Origin: Fulvivirga ligni
GTDB taxonomy: Bacteria > Bacteroidota > Bacteroidia > Cytophagales > Cyclobacteriaceae
Direction: 5' to 3'
NCBI RefSeq assembly: GCF_021389935.1
Contig: NZ_CP089979.1
Span: forward strand, 4,073,001 to 4,137,000
DNA: 64,000 bases
A program made the translations under genes and the position numbers. Positions 1 to 9,313 of this stretch are shown here, piece after piece (positions within the stretch are counted from its first letter, which is position 1; each line of letters begins with the position of its first letter). A model generated the notes under the pieces. The model worked only from the letters and a program-made list of their open reading frames with translations, was not told the DNA's origin and made no database searches.

Positions 1-97
1 AACTATGGAGACTATTATCAGATACCTTATGACCTGGGCATTATCCGTAATTACTGATTGCTCATCCAACTCATCTTTAAACTTAAATTTACAACTT

Positions 98-1990
98 ATG
101 AAAACTTATAATCAGCTATATATCAAGGTCTTATTGCCTTTATTTTTAATTACTATTTCATTTACAAATACGAGAGCCCAGAAGTTTTTAGGTAACATCT
201 ACCAGAACAGCGCGCCTTCTAATTTCACACAGTTTTGGAATCAGGTAACACCAGAAAACTCAGGCAAATGGGGCAGCGCAGAACCCAGTAGAGACAACTA
301 TAATTGGGGAGCCCTGGATAATGCCTACAACTTTGCTAACCAAAATGGATTGCCTTTTAAGGGCCATACGCTGGTTTGGGGTAGTCAGGCACCTTCATGG
401 ATCGGAGGCTTATCTCAGAGCGACCAGCGCGCTGAAGTAGAAGAATGGATTCGAGACTATTTTCAGCGCTATCCTGGTACCGACTATATTGATGTGGTGA
501 ACGAGCCTCTGCATGCTCCGGCCGGTTACAGAAATGCTCTTGGCGGCAGCGGATCCACTGGCTGGGACTGGGTAATCACTTCCTTTCAGCTGGCCCGTCA
601 ATATGCTCCTAGCGGATGTAAACTACTGTTGAATGAATATGGGATCATCAGTAATCCTACTGAAGCCAACAACTATATGCAGATAGTAAATCTGCTGAAT
701 GCCAGAGGTTTAATTGATGGTATTGGTATTCAATGTCATTCCTTCAACATGGATAATGTATCTACCGGTACAATGAACCAAGTGCTAGGTATCCTTGACA
801 ATGCTGGTTTGCCTATTTATGTATCAGAATTGGATATGAGAGGTACTGACTCACAACAATTGCAGCGCTATCAGCAGAAATTTCCTATTTTCTGGGAAAA
901 CCCTAACGTAGCTGGTGTCACACTATGGGGCTACATTCAAGGTACCATGTGGGAATCAGAAGCATGGCTCATCACTCAGGGAGGTACACAAAGGCCGGCA
1001 TTACAGTGGCTTATGAACTATGTAAATGATAACACTGGTGGTGGCGGCTCTGAAACCATTACTGTAAGAGCCAGGGGTACCGCCGGCAGCGAACATATCA
1101 ATGTAAGGGTGAATAATACCATTGTTGGCTCGTTTACACTAGGCACCTCCATGCAGAATTATACAGCCACCACTAACGCCACAGGCACCGTATCGGTACA
1201 GTTTGACAATGATGGCAGCGGAAGAGATGTGCAGGTAGACTATATTCAGGTAAACGGCACCACCCGACAGTCAGAAGATCAGAGCTCCAACACGGGCGTG
1301 TACCAGAACAGCTCTTGCGGTGGCAGCTATAGCGAATGGCTGCACTGTAATGGTACTATAACCTACAGCGGTGGATCTAGCGGAACAAGCATTAGTGTAA
1401 GAGCAGTGGGCACGGCAGGCACAGAGCACATTAACCTGCTAGTGAATAATCAGGTGGTGGCCAATTGGACTCTATCTACCTCTCTACAGACCTATACCAC
1501 CTCTACTACAGCATCAGGTGAAATCAGAGTACAGTTTGATAATGACGGCACTGGCAGAGACGCTCGAATAGATTATATACAGGTAAATAACAGTACACTG
1601 CAGGCTGAAAATCAAGCTACTAATACGGGGGTTTGGCAAAACAGCTCTTGTGGTGGTAGTTATAGTGAGTGGTTGCATTGCAATGGCTACATCAGCTTTG
1701 GAAGTAGTAATGCTTTGGCGAAGAAGGCCTCTGAGAATACCTCTGGGCTAATAGGTGAATCTGAGCTGTTTCCAAATCCGGCCAGTAACGTACTGCATGT
1801 AAAAGTATCCGGACAGCAAGACCTGAATAGTGATCTTCAGATTTATGATTTGAATGGAGCAATGATAAAGCAAATAATATTGCCGTCAGGTGCTCATGAG
1901 ATAGACATATCTCACTTACAGAGAGGAATTTATATTGTGAAGTTAAAATCTCAGGATCAGGTAAAATCCTGGAGGCTTTTGAAGCAATAA
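98..1990 (+). CDS. GH10 endo-1,4-beta-xylanase with two CBM60-like modules and T9SS sorting domain
   Basis: Secreted xylanase that cuts the xylan backbone outside the cell. The ORF is open further upstream, but the ATG at 98 starts a proper signal peptide (MKTYNQ... ending near TRAQ), so I chose it. The GH10 barrel covers about residues 30-315, with the acid/base Glu136 in VVNEP and the nucleophile Glu244 in SELD. Two modules of about 110 residues follow. Each begins with a VRA.GTAG.EHIN motif and ends in SEWLHCNG, typical of the Ca-dependent xylan-binding family CBM60. The last 75 residues (FPNPASN ... GIYIVKL) are a type A T9SS C-terminal domain, so export to the surface or medium is expected. 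It is convergent with the xylan operon on the other strand. Family calls are from motif recognition and were not searched. Confidence 0.93.
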   Translation: MKTYNQLYIKVLLPLFLITISFTNTRAQKFLGNIYQNSAPSNFTQFWNQVTPENSGKWGSAEPSRDNYNWGALDNAYNFANQNGLPFKGHTLVWGSQAPSWIGGLSQSDQRAEVEEWIRDYFQRYPGTDYIDVVNEPLHAPAGYRNALGGSGSTGWDWVITSFQLARQYAPSGCKLLLNEYGIISNPTEANNYMQIVNLLNARGLIDGIGIQCHSFNMDNVSTGTMNQVLGILDNAGLPIYVSELDMRGTDSQQLQRYQQKFPIFWENPNVAGVTLWGYIQGTMWESEAWLITQGGTQRPALQWLMNYVNDNTGGGGSETITVRARGTAGSEHINVRVNNTIVGSFTLGTSMQNYTATTNATGTVSVQFDNDGSGRDVQVDYIQVNGTTRQSEDQSSNTGVYQNSSCGGSYSEWLHCNGTITYSGGSSGTSISVRAVGTAGTEHINLLVNNQVVANWTLSTSLQTYTTSTTASGEIRVQFDNDGTGRDARIDYIQVNNSTLQAENQATNTGVWQNSSCGGSYSEWLHCNGYISFGSSNALAKKASENTSGLIGESELFPNPASNVLHVKVSGQQDLNSDLQIYDLNGAMIKQIILPSGAHEIDISHLQRGIYIVKLKSQDQVKSWRLLKQ

Positions 1991-1999
1991 TTTAGCCTG

Positions 2000-2044
2000 G
2001 AGGCTGTCTCAAAAGGAACATCATTTCTATTTTGAGACAGCCTC
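2000..2044. repeat. Perfect 15-bp inverted repeat between convergent genes
   Basis: GAGGCTGTCTCAAAA at 2000-2014 is exactly complementary to 2030-2044, with a 15-nt loop. It lies between the convergent GH10 and GH97 genes and could act as a bidirectional terminator. However, the A/T run is on the loop side of the stem rather than after it. The arm also resembles terminal inverted repeats of some insertion sequences, so it may be a miniature remnant. Confidence 0.6.
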
Positions 2045-2051
2045 TAAATTT

Positions 2052-3998
2052 CTAATGTTGTTTAAAGATCAAACCTCCCTGAGGCTGAATGGTAAATTTC
2101 AAAAGTCCATCCTTTTTCACCTGAACTGACTTATGATAGCTGTATCCTTGCTTATCATCACCATAAAACTCCACCTCACTTCCGGCCAACATGGGAAAGT
2201 GAAGTTTTAAATTAATAGCTTCTTTTTGAGCATTTACACCGCAGATATACCATTTATTGTTACTTCTTCTGCCCATAACACAATATTTACCCGGGCTGCC
2301 ATCTAAAAGCAAAGTTTCATCCCAGGTGGTAGGCACTTCTTTCATAAAATCAATGGCAAATCCTGGGGCATCCTCCAGATTGTTAGGAGCCAGCGCAAAA
2401 AACTGAACCGGATTTTGATATAAAACCGCGGTGGCCAGCTGAAAAGCATCAGTAGTTCTTCGGTAATTACCTCCATCATTGGTTTTATTATACCTTTTAT
2501 TGAGCACTACCCCACCAAATTCCATACTGGCCACTGCATTTCTGATAAATGGGTAAAGCGTGGCATTCAAAGCTTCAATATCATTAAATGCCTGACTAAA
2601 CATCAGATTTTCAGAAGCTAAAACTGCCTCACTACCTACATAGTTAGAGTACATCCGCTCCCAGCCCCTGGGCAAGGTGGCACCATGAAATACTACCATC
2701 AATCCATAATCATTGGCATCTGAAAGGATATCTTCATATAGCCTCATGGTCTCCTGTTTATCGCCACCAAAGAAATCCACCTTAATGCCTTTAACACCTT
2801 GCTCCTGCAGCCATTTCATCTCTTTTTTTCTGGCAATGGACGTTTTCATTTTATGTTTCGGCGTTTGTGGAGCATCACTCCAGGCGCCGTTAGAGTTATA
2901 CCAGAGGAAAACTGAAACATGCTTAGAGTCAGCATATTGGATAAGCTCTTCCATTCTATCATAGCCAATATATTTGTCCCACCAGTTATCTATTAAAACA
3001 TATTCATAGCCCAGGCTGGCAGAGAGGTCTATATACTTCTTCTGGTCTTCATAGTTGATACTTCCATCCTGCCACATGATCCAGCTCCAGGTGCCCTTAC
3101 CATATTCATATTTCTGGGAGGGTTCGTATAGCGGCTCCACAACATCGTAAGGGATGGTAGTTTCAACAATAGGCTTTAAGCTTTGTCCTACGGTGATGGT
3201 TCGCCAGGGCGTATATGCCGGAAGGCCTATGGCGGCACCAGTGCTTCCAAAACCATTATTTTCACCAACGTTAGGAAAGGCTATTTGATAATTCCCTTCA
3301 TCATCAGGATCACTGAGGTGCGATCCGCAATAGAGGCTCCTTACTCCTGTTTCTGAGATTAAAATCCATTCACTACCGGATTGAAAGAGTGCCGGAAAGG
3401 TGTAGCCATTGCCATTTGGTGAAACTGTATTTATGTCTTGACCTACTTGATATGGTTCTTCATAACTAGGCTTGGTGCGCTGCCAACCTACCATTGGTTT
3501 AGACTGGGCCGATAAATAGCCTTTAGCCTCAGGCAAGAAGTTGAAGCTTGTCAATTCTTCCTCTACCACCAGTGCTACAGGATCTTCTGTATGGGGCAGA
3601 AAATAACGGAAAGCAATATTATGATTACTGACCTGGAAAATGATATGTATAGGCCTTTGATCACTGTTTTTGAGCTTACAAATCAGTTGATTTGCCTGAT
3701 AATGATTATCATACCTCTTGATCTTCTCTTGCTGATAAGTGTAATCCAAGTTATTAAGTTCTTCTCCTTCCCAACTCAGGTTTTCGGCATAGTTAACCAG
3801 ATTGGTTTTCAGACCTAAACGAGATTCTTCCAGCACTAAATGATCAGTGTACCATACTTTGTAGAATAGGTTTCCTTGCTTTAATTCAACATCTACTTTG
3901 AGTTTGTCATCAGGACTTTTTACTTCTGCCTTTTGCGCCTGTATGAGAAAAGAAATACTAATGAATATGGACAGCAGAATATATCTTAACGTGTGCAT
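2052..3998 (-). CDS. GH97 retaining alpha-glycosidase (alpha-galactosidase-like)
   Basis: Family GH97 enzyme, 648 aa, the usual length for SusB-like proteins. It has an N-terminal signal peptide ending about AQKAEV and no lipobox, so it is probably periplasmic. Residues about 25-285 form the N-terminal beta-sandwich, 290-560 the barrel, and the rest the C-terminal sheet. The barrel has IKVDFF with Asp408 and a Glu at 463 in ASEN. The Asp and its 55-residue spacing match the retaining branch (alpha-galactosidase / beta-L-arabinopyranosidase type), not the inverting alpha-glucosidase SusB, which uses a Glu base. It is the last gene of the xylan operon, 2 nt after the GH10 gene, and likely trims side-chain sugars. 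The exact sugar cannot be read from sequence. Confidence 0.9.
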   Translation of the reverse strand: MHTLRYILLSIFISISFLIQAQKAEVKSPDDKLKVDVELKQGNLFYKVWYTDHLVLEESRLGLKTNLVNYAENLSWEGEELNNLDYTYQQEKIKRYDNHYQANQLICKLKNSDQRPIHIIFQVSNHNIAFRYFLPHTEDPVALVVEEELTSFNFLPEAKGYLSAQSKPMVGWQRTKPSYEEPYQVGQDINTVSPNGNGYTFPALFQSGSEWILISETGVRSLYCGSHLSDPDDEGNYQIAFPNVGENNGFGSTGAAIGLPAYTPWRTITVGQSLKPIVETTIPYDVVEPLYEPSQKYEYGKGTWSWIMWQDGSINYEDQKKYIDLSASLGYEYVLIDNWWDKYIGYDRMEELIQYADSKHVSVFLWYNSNGAWSDAPQTPKHKMKTSIARKKEMKWLQEQGVKGIKVDFFGGDKQETMRLYEDILSDANDYGLMVVFHGATLPRGWERMYSNYVGSEAVLASENLMFSQAFNDIEALNATLYPFIRNAVASMEFGGVVLNKRYNKTNDGGNYRRTTDAFQLATAVLYQNPVQFFALAPNNLEDAPGFAIDFMKEVPTTWDETLLLDGSPGKYCVMGRRSNNKWYICGVNAQKEAINLKLHFPMLAGSEVEFYGDDKQGYSYHKSVQVKKDGLLKFTIQPQGGLIFKQH

Positions 3999-4000
3999 AA

Positions 4001-5143
4001 TTATGGATTGGCAATTTGAATAATGGACAGAACAATAGGCTTTGCATGGTTTTGACGATCAAAGAGTAATGGATAGTCTGTACGTCCTCTTACTGGCCAG
4101 TTATTTCTCCATGAATGGCCATCATTCACGCCCCATAGTGTTACGCGTTCTATGTGTTGTTGGTGCTTCAGAAATAGCTTAAAAAAGGCTTCATAACGCT
4201 CGTGAAAGCTTTTACTGATCGAGTCTGGTAGCTGCTCAGCATATGGATTCATTTGTTTTTGATATTCATATTGATCTGAAACCTCTGCTCCCCTGTTTTT
4301 CCATGTTGATGGAAGCACGGTAAGATCCAATTCCGTGATACTCACCTTTACGCCAAGATCTGCAAATGCCTGCAGGCTTTGCTCAAAATCCAACAATGAA
4401 GGATGATCCAGACCAATATGTGCTTGCATGCCTACGCCATCGATAGGAATGCCAGCTGCCATCAACTTTTTGACCAGCGCCACCACACCTGCTCGCTTGC
4501 CAGGGTTGGACATAGAATAGTCATTATAATAAAGCCTGGCCTGAGGGTCGGCTTCATGAGCAAACTGAAAGGCCAATGAGATGAATTCTTCACCGATTAT
4601 CTCATAGAATTTACTCCTTCGAAATGAGCCATCATCCAAAATAGCTTCATTCACTACATCCCAGGTATGAACGCGTCCTTTATATCGGCCTACTACGGTG
4701 GTTATATGATCTTTCATGCGTTGGATCAGTACGTCCCGAGAAACATCATTACCGTTCTGATCAGTAAAAAACCATTTTGGTGCCTGTGAATGCCATATCA
4801 GTGTATGGCCGTTAATAAACATGTTCTGAGCCTCACCGAAGGCTACAAAACGATCAGAGAAATTGAAATTAAACACGCCCTCCCGAGGTTGGATATTGGC
4901 GCTTTTCATGCAGTTTTCAGCTACTATGGCGTTAAAATGGTGCTTCACCACCTGCATGGCAGCAGTATCTCTGCCCATGATCTGGTCAGTATTTAAGGCC
5001 GTTCCTATATAAAACTTGTCTTGCAGGGCATCCTTTAAATAAACAGTAGATTTCTCTTTTTCCTTCATCACATCGAACCCGACTATGATGAGTAAGAGCA
5101 GTAAGCCGAAGGCCATGATTAAGCTTTTATTCCTATTGATCAT
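4001..5143 (-). CDS. GH10 xylanase, membrane-anchored or periplasmic
   Basis: Single-domain GH10 enzyme of 380 aa. The acid/base is Glu166 (WDVVNEA) and the nucleophile is Glu271 (ITELD). Other GH10 hallmarks are GHTLIWHSQ and the C-terminal WGVNDGHSWRN. The N-terminus (residues 9-23) is one hydrophobic stretch without an obvious cleavage site or lipobox, so it may stay anchored to the inner membrane facing the periplasm. There it would shorten imported xylo-oligosaccharides. It lies 5 nt after the GH43 gene and 2 nt before the GH97 gene, which implies cotranscription. It is distinct from the surface GH10 lipoprotein at 9314-10993. Confidence 0.93.
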   Translation of the reverse strand: MINRNKSLIMAFGLLLLLIIVGFDVMKEKEKSTVYLKDALQDKFYIGTALNTDQIMGRDTAAMQVVKHHFNAIVAENCMKSANIQPREGVFNFNFSDRFVAFGEAQNMFINGHTLIWHSQAPKWFFTDQNGNDVSRDVLIQRMKDHITTVVGRYKGRVHTWDVVNEAILDDGSFRRSKFYEIIGEEFISLAFQFAHEADPQARLYYNDYSMSNPGKRAGVVALVKKLMAAGIPIDGVGMQAHIGLDHPSLLDFEQSLQAFADLGVKVSITELDLTVLPSTWKNRGAEVSDQYEYQKQMNPYAEQLPDSISKSFHERYEAFFKLFLKHQQHIERVTLWGVNDGHSWRNNWPVRGRTDYPLLFDRQNHAKPIVLSIIQIANP

Positions 5144-5148
5144 AATGG

Positions 5149-6744
5149 CTAAAGCTTTAATGTCTCCCCTTTTTCAGGGATATAACCAATGGTGGGATCC
5201 ACTTTAAACCAGTCAATATCTACATAACCGCCCTGGCTTTTAGTAGCATAGTTGAAGAGCATGTACTTGTTGCCAGTGAATATATTGAGCTTGAACTGCA
5301 TATTTTGATCATTTCCAATTTTAGTAAAGCTCTGATTATCGAAACTGTAAGCAAAAGAGGCTTTTCCACTGCCGAAATCCGGCTGAGCCATGAGGTAAAC
5401 GATTTCATTCTTGAGAGGGATGGTTTCAATAATCTCTCCATTATTCATCATGACTAACTCATACATTTTCCCTGTTTTTCTCACCGCCACATAAGCGTAT
5501 GGATCTTGAAAAATAGCCAGTCCGGCTACATCTCCATCTGCCATTTTACTGACATCTAGTTTGGTAATTGCAGTGCTTGGAATGGTGTCAGAATAATAGG
5601 CCCAGGTTCTTTGAGTCAAGCTATTCCTGGCCATTTTAAGATCAGTGGTAATGCTGGCCGTGTGCAGTCTTAAATGGCCTTTACGTTCTTTTAATGACCA
5701 CTTGCTATCATCAGGATTATGATTCCAGCCCCACTGCATCCCCAACTCAGCCTGATCAAAGTCTGATGAAGTGGGAAAAGTTTTTGCAGGATAGGTCTTT
5801 CCAACATCAGGCTTTCGGTAAGTGATCACTCCGCGGCCGTTTTCGCCCACCATGGGCCAGCCATCTACCCAGGTTACAGGTTGCAGCGAAGGGAACCGAC
5901 CCAGCGGGCCACTATCCACAAATAGCATGGTCCACCATTCTCCGGTTTGCGTCTGAATCAGAGCGCCCTGATGCACCCCAAAAGTGGGTCCGGGATTAAG
6001 ATCTTTAATGACTACTTTTTGCTCATAAGGCCCCCAGATGTTCTTTGAGCGCAGCGCCACCTGAATACCATCCCGACCGCCATAAGTGGCGTATAAGTAA
6101 TAATAGCCGTTGAGTTTATATACATGAGAGCCCTCCAGTCCACCTCTGATATTTCCTTTGAAAACTAATGAATCTTTGCTAATGGCCCTGAGGTTCTCGT
6201 CTACCTCAGTAATTTTCACATCGCCATAACCATGTGCAACATAGATTTTACCATTATCATCATAGAAAAGGCCTGGATCATAAAAGCCTTTGGGTAGTTT
6301 TTCCATTTTCCATGGACCTTCAGCTTTATCAGCAGTAAGATGATAGCCGCCTTCATCCAGCGTGATAAATAGAAGATGGAACTTTCCATTATGATATTTC
6401 AAGCTGGTGGCCCACTGACCGTGAGCGTAGCGGCTGCAGCTGTCAAGGTCGTAGCATGGGCTTTCTTCAAATCTGGGTACCGCATTGCTACAATATTCCC
6501 AATTCACAAGGTCTTTTGATTGAATTATACTGACACCCGGAAAAATAAACATTGTGGTGGAAACCATGTAATAGGTATCTCCTACTCTAATCACATCCGG
6601 GTCAGGAAAGTCTGAGGCTATCACCGGGTTGGTGAAAGTACCGTCACCATTATCGCTATGCATTTTCTGCGCCTTAGTGGTCACTGATATAGACAACGCC
6701 AGGCATAGAAGCCACAGGCATTTTTGATTAGGTTTAGTTTTCAT
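5149..6744 (-). CDS. GH43 beta-xylosidase / alpha-L-arabinofuranosidase
   Basis: GH43 five-bladed propeller enzyme, 531 aa, with a signal peptide ending near TTKAQ and no lipobox cysteine. Catalytic residues are recognisable: general base Asp48 (FPDPDV), pKa-modulating Asp156 (YDPGLF) and general acid Glu204 (GGLEGSHVY). Residues about 330-525 form the C-terminal concanavalin-like sandwich seen in many beta-xylosidases. Its job is to release xylose or arabinose from oligosaccharides in the periplasm. It is packed between the GH127 gene (15 nt) and the GH10 gene (5 nt). Whether it prefers xylose or arabinose cannot be decided here. Confidence 0.92.
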   Translation of the reverse strand: MKTKPNQKCLWLLCLALSISVTTKAQKMHSDNGDGTFTNPVIASDFPDPDVIRVGDTYYMVSTTMFIFPGVSIIQSKDLVNWEYCSNAVPRFEESPCYDLDSCSRYAHGQWATSLKYHNGKFHLLFITLDEGGYHLTADKAEGPWKMEKLPKGFYDPGLFYDDNGKIYVAHGYGDVKITEVDENLRAISKDSLVFKGNIRGGLEGSHVYKLNGYYYLYATYGGRDGIQVALRSKNIWGPYEQKVVIKDLNPGPTFGVHQGALIQTQTGEWWTMLFVDSGPLGRFPSLQPVTWVDGWPMVGENGRGVITYRKPDVGKTYPAKTFPTSSDFDQAELGMQWGWNHNPDDSKWSLKERKGHLRLHTASITTDLKMARNSLTQRTWAYYSDTIPSTAITKLDVSKMADGDVAGLAIFQDPYAYVAVRKTGKMYELVMMNNGEIIETIPLKNEIVYLMAQPDFGSGKASFAYSFDNQSFTKIGNDQNMQFKLNIFTGNKYMLFNYATKSQGGYVDIDWFKVDPTIGYIPEKGETLKL

Positions 6745-6759
6745 GAGTTGATTTTTAAA

Positions 6760-9150
6760 TTAGCCTTTGTCCTGCCTCACCAGTCTTACGCCAAATACGC
6801 CACCTGCTACGGCATTTTTATCGGCTTTAAATTTCACAGTAATGCGTTTTTTACCCTCTAACATGCCCGCTGGAATCCGGTATTCTACCGGTTTAAATTC
6901 TTCTGCATTCCATTTAGCTGACAGATCCTCACTGGCCAGTTTTTCATTGTCAATGAGAATATCAAAATGCCTTTCACCTCTTTCATTTCCCCAATAAAGT
7001 ACCCTTAAAGCTAGAGCCGTTTCTCCTTGTGTATCTAGCTCATAGCTGAAATAGCCACCATTTTTGGCGTCTCTCCAGAACTGATCCAGGTGAACACCTT
7101 TTTCTGAGTTTTCAGTTTTTAAACCATGATCAACTTCCGGCTGCTGCTGGCCTGGTATTATCATATCCAATGTTCTTTTTTCCAGGGCTAATCGTTCTGC
7201 TTCCAATACAGCCAGGGAGTCCTGCATGGCGGTATATCCTTCTTTTGAGGTGACCATCCAATACATCATATAGCGAGAGTCGTGAATTCTGAAAAATGGC
7301 TCCAGCGTTAGTGCTGACGACACATTGGCAAGGTTCAAATTGGCCGTAGTAAACTCTAAATCAGCACCTTGCACAGGCTTTATTTCATTTACAACTCCAC
7401 TTTTGTCATCTTCCACAATGATCGGAGCCTCTGTTACTGGCAGCTGCTCGCCATGAGCGATATGCTCCCACCTACCAGCACCGGCTACCAGACCGGCTAA
7501 ATCCTCTGAACCAGTTTTGGCGCCCAGCACAATAGGTCCATGAAGAAAGGCAACATAATCTGGCAGGTTTATTAACGGTTCCATTGTGGTGTGCATGGGT
7601 AAAGTCAGCTTTACCTGATCACCCTTCTTCCACTTCCTGGCTATGCTTATAAAGTGACCTGGTTTAGCCTTTACAGCAATTGTTTTTCCATTCACGACCA
7701 CTTGAATTTGGCCATCACTGACCCAACTTGGATATCTAATCTGCATATCAAAGTCAGCTGATCCTTTGGTGATGGTCAGGGTTGTGGTTTCTTGATCTGG
7801 GAAACTGGTTTCTTGTTTTAAAGTAATGCCTTTTTCCTTCCAGGATAATTCAGAAGCAATGAAAAGATTGATAAAGAGCTTGTTATCCTGATGAGCATAG
7901 ATAAATTCGCCGTACTTGCCGTGATTCTCCATACCTGTACCTACACAGCACCACATGGCTTGATTAGGAGCCGAATAAACCCGGTAATGTCTGGGTCTTG
8001 CGGACGTAAAATACACATAACCGCCATGAACAGGATGCTGAGTGGAAAGTATATGGTTATATAAGGCTCGCTCATAGAAATCTACATATTTCACCTGATG
8101 ATCGCTCTCATAGAGATCTTTGGTGAGCTTCAGCATGTTATTGGTGTTACATGATTCAGGCCCTTCTACCATATTAATGAAATCGATAGTATTGGAAGCT
8201 GGGGGAAAGAACTCTCTTCGGCTATTACCGCCAATGGCAATGCTGCGTTCGCCTGTTACATCTTTCCAAAAGAACTCACTTGCAGCAGCATATTTTTCGT
8301 CGCCAGATTCCTGAGCAATACGCTGAAAGCCAACCACTTTTGGCACTTGGGTATTTGCATGAAGGTTGTCTAAGTTATCCTTACCTTCAGCCATGGCATT
8401 AAGCAGCATTTTATGAGAAAACCGCCTGGCCGCTGTGAGATATTTCTTATCGCCGGTGATGGCATAGGCATCAGCGTATGATTCATTCATGCCTCCATGC
8501 TCGTTGGCCAGCATGCGCTCCATGTCCTCATCAGAGAGGTTTTCTGTCAGGGCTATGCCCCAATCACAGAGTTGAAGAAACACAACCTTGGCCTTTTCAC
8601 TTTTGCCATAAAACCAGGCATCTCTAAGGCCGGCATATATCTTATGAACATTATACCAAGGCACCCAGTAATCCCAAACCGCTGCTACCTCTCCTTTTTT
8701 CACCCTTGACCATATGCCTTCACTATTAGGCACTCCCCCAACATAACCTTTGCCCCATTCCGGATGTGATATAGCATTTTGCTTCTGACAGCGCTCCAGC
8801 TCATCCAGCATATAATTCATTCGCTGAAGGCATGCTTCATTATCGGTAGATGCATAATGGATAGCCATGGCAGAAAGGTAATGCCCACCCACATGGCCAT
8901 CCAGACCCGACCAGTTTTCAAAACCAGCGGCCTTAGGTTTTAGACCTGCCTCTTCTAAAAAGGGATGCAGCAGCCGATCGACATCATATTCAAGTAAAGT
9001 CTTAACGTTAAGATCTTGGGCATGTTTGAAAGGGCCATCTAATAATTGAACATCGGAAAGAGGGAACAGCTCAGTCCTATTTTGGGCCGAAAGGCTATCA
9101 AAAATTAGACACAGAGCAGCAATAAGAAAGGTATAGGTGTAGCGATTCAT
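6760..9150 (-). CDS. GH127 beta-L-arabinofuranosidase-like enzyme
   Basis: Protein of the DUF1680/GH127 family, 796 aa with a signal peptide ending near LSAQN. The family's Zn-thiolate site can be seen: Glu332 and Cys334 in GPESCNTNN, and Cys401-Cys402 in MWCCVGTG. In characterized GH127 enzymes the first of the paired cysteines is the nucleophile. An (alpha/alpha)6 barrel covers about residues 30-430, with beta domains after it. Residues beyond about 640 add an extra beta-rich tail that ends the protein. It probably removes L-arabinofuranose from arabinoxylan fragments. About 160 nt without a gene separate it from the upstream GH10 gene, so a promoter or processing site could lie there. Confidence 0.88.
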   Translation of the reverse strand: MNRYTYTFLIAALCLIFDSLSAQNRTELFPLSDVQLLDGPFKHAQDLNVKTLLEYDVDRLLHPFLEEAGLKPKAAGFENWSGLDGHVGGHYLSAMAIHYASTDNEACLQRMNYMLDELERCQKQNAISHPEWGKGYVGGVPNSEGIWSRVKKGEVAAVWDYWVPWYNVHKIYAGLRDAWFYGKSEKAKVVFLQLCDWGIALTENLSDEDMERMLANEHGGMNESYADAYAITGDKKYLTAARRFSHKMLLNAMAEGKDNLDNLHANTQVPKVVGFQRIAQESGDEKYAAASEFFWKDVTGERSIAIGGNSRREFFPPASNTIDFINMVEGPESCNTNNMLKLTKDLYESDHQVKYVDFYERALYNHILSTQHPVHGGYVYFTSARPRHYRVYSAPNQAMWCCVGTGMENHGKYGEFIYAHQDNKLFINLFIASELSWKEKGITLKQETSFPDQETTTLTITKGSADFDMQIRYPSWVSDGQIQVVVNGKTIAVKAKPGHFISIARKWKKGDQVKLTLPMHTTMEPLINLPDYVAFLHGPIVLGAKTGSEDLAGLVAGAGRWEHIAHGEQLPVTEAPIIVEDDKSGVVNEIKPVQGADLEFTTANLNLANVSSALTLEPFFRIHDSRYMMYWMVTSKEGYTAMQDSLAVLEAERLALEKRTLDMIIPGQQQPEVDHGLKTENSEKGVHLDQFWRDAKNGGYFSYELDTQGETALALRVLYWGNERGERHFDILIDNEKLASEDLSAKWNAEEFKPVEYRIPAGMLEGKKRITVKFKADKNAVAGGVFGVRLVRQDKG

Positions 9151-9313
9151 GAGTTTAAAACGTTATTCTATAAATATATATAAAGTGTAAATAATACACT
9201 TGTTATTTATGAAATAACTTTCCTAGAATAAAATCGCATTAGTAACTATATGCATTGTGGTAGATTAAGGTAGAGCAGCACCCGGAGATGCCACTCTTAA
9301 TTAACCTTACTGT

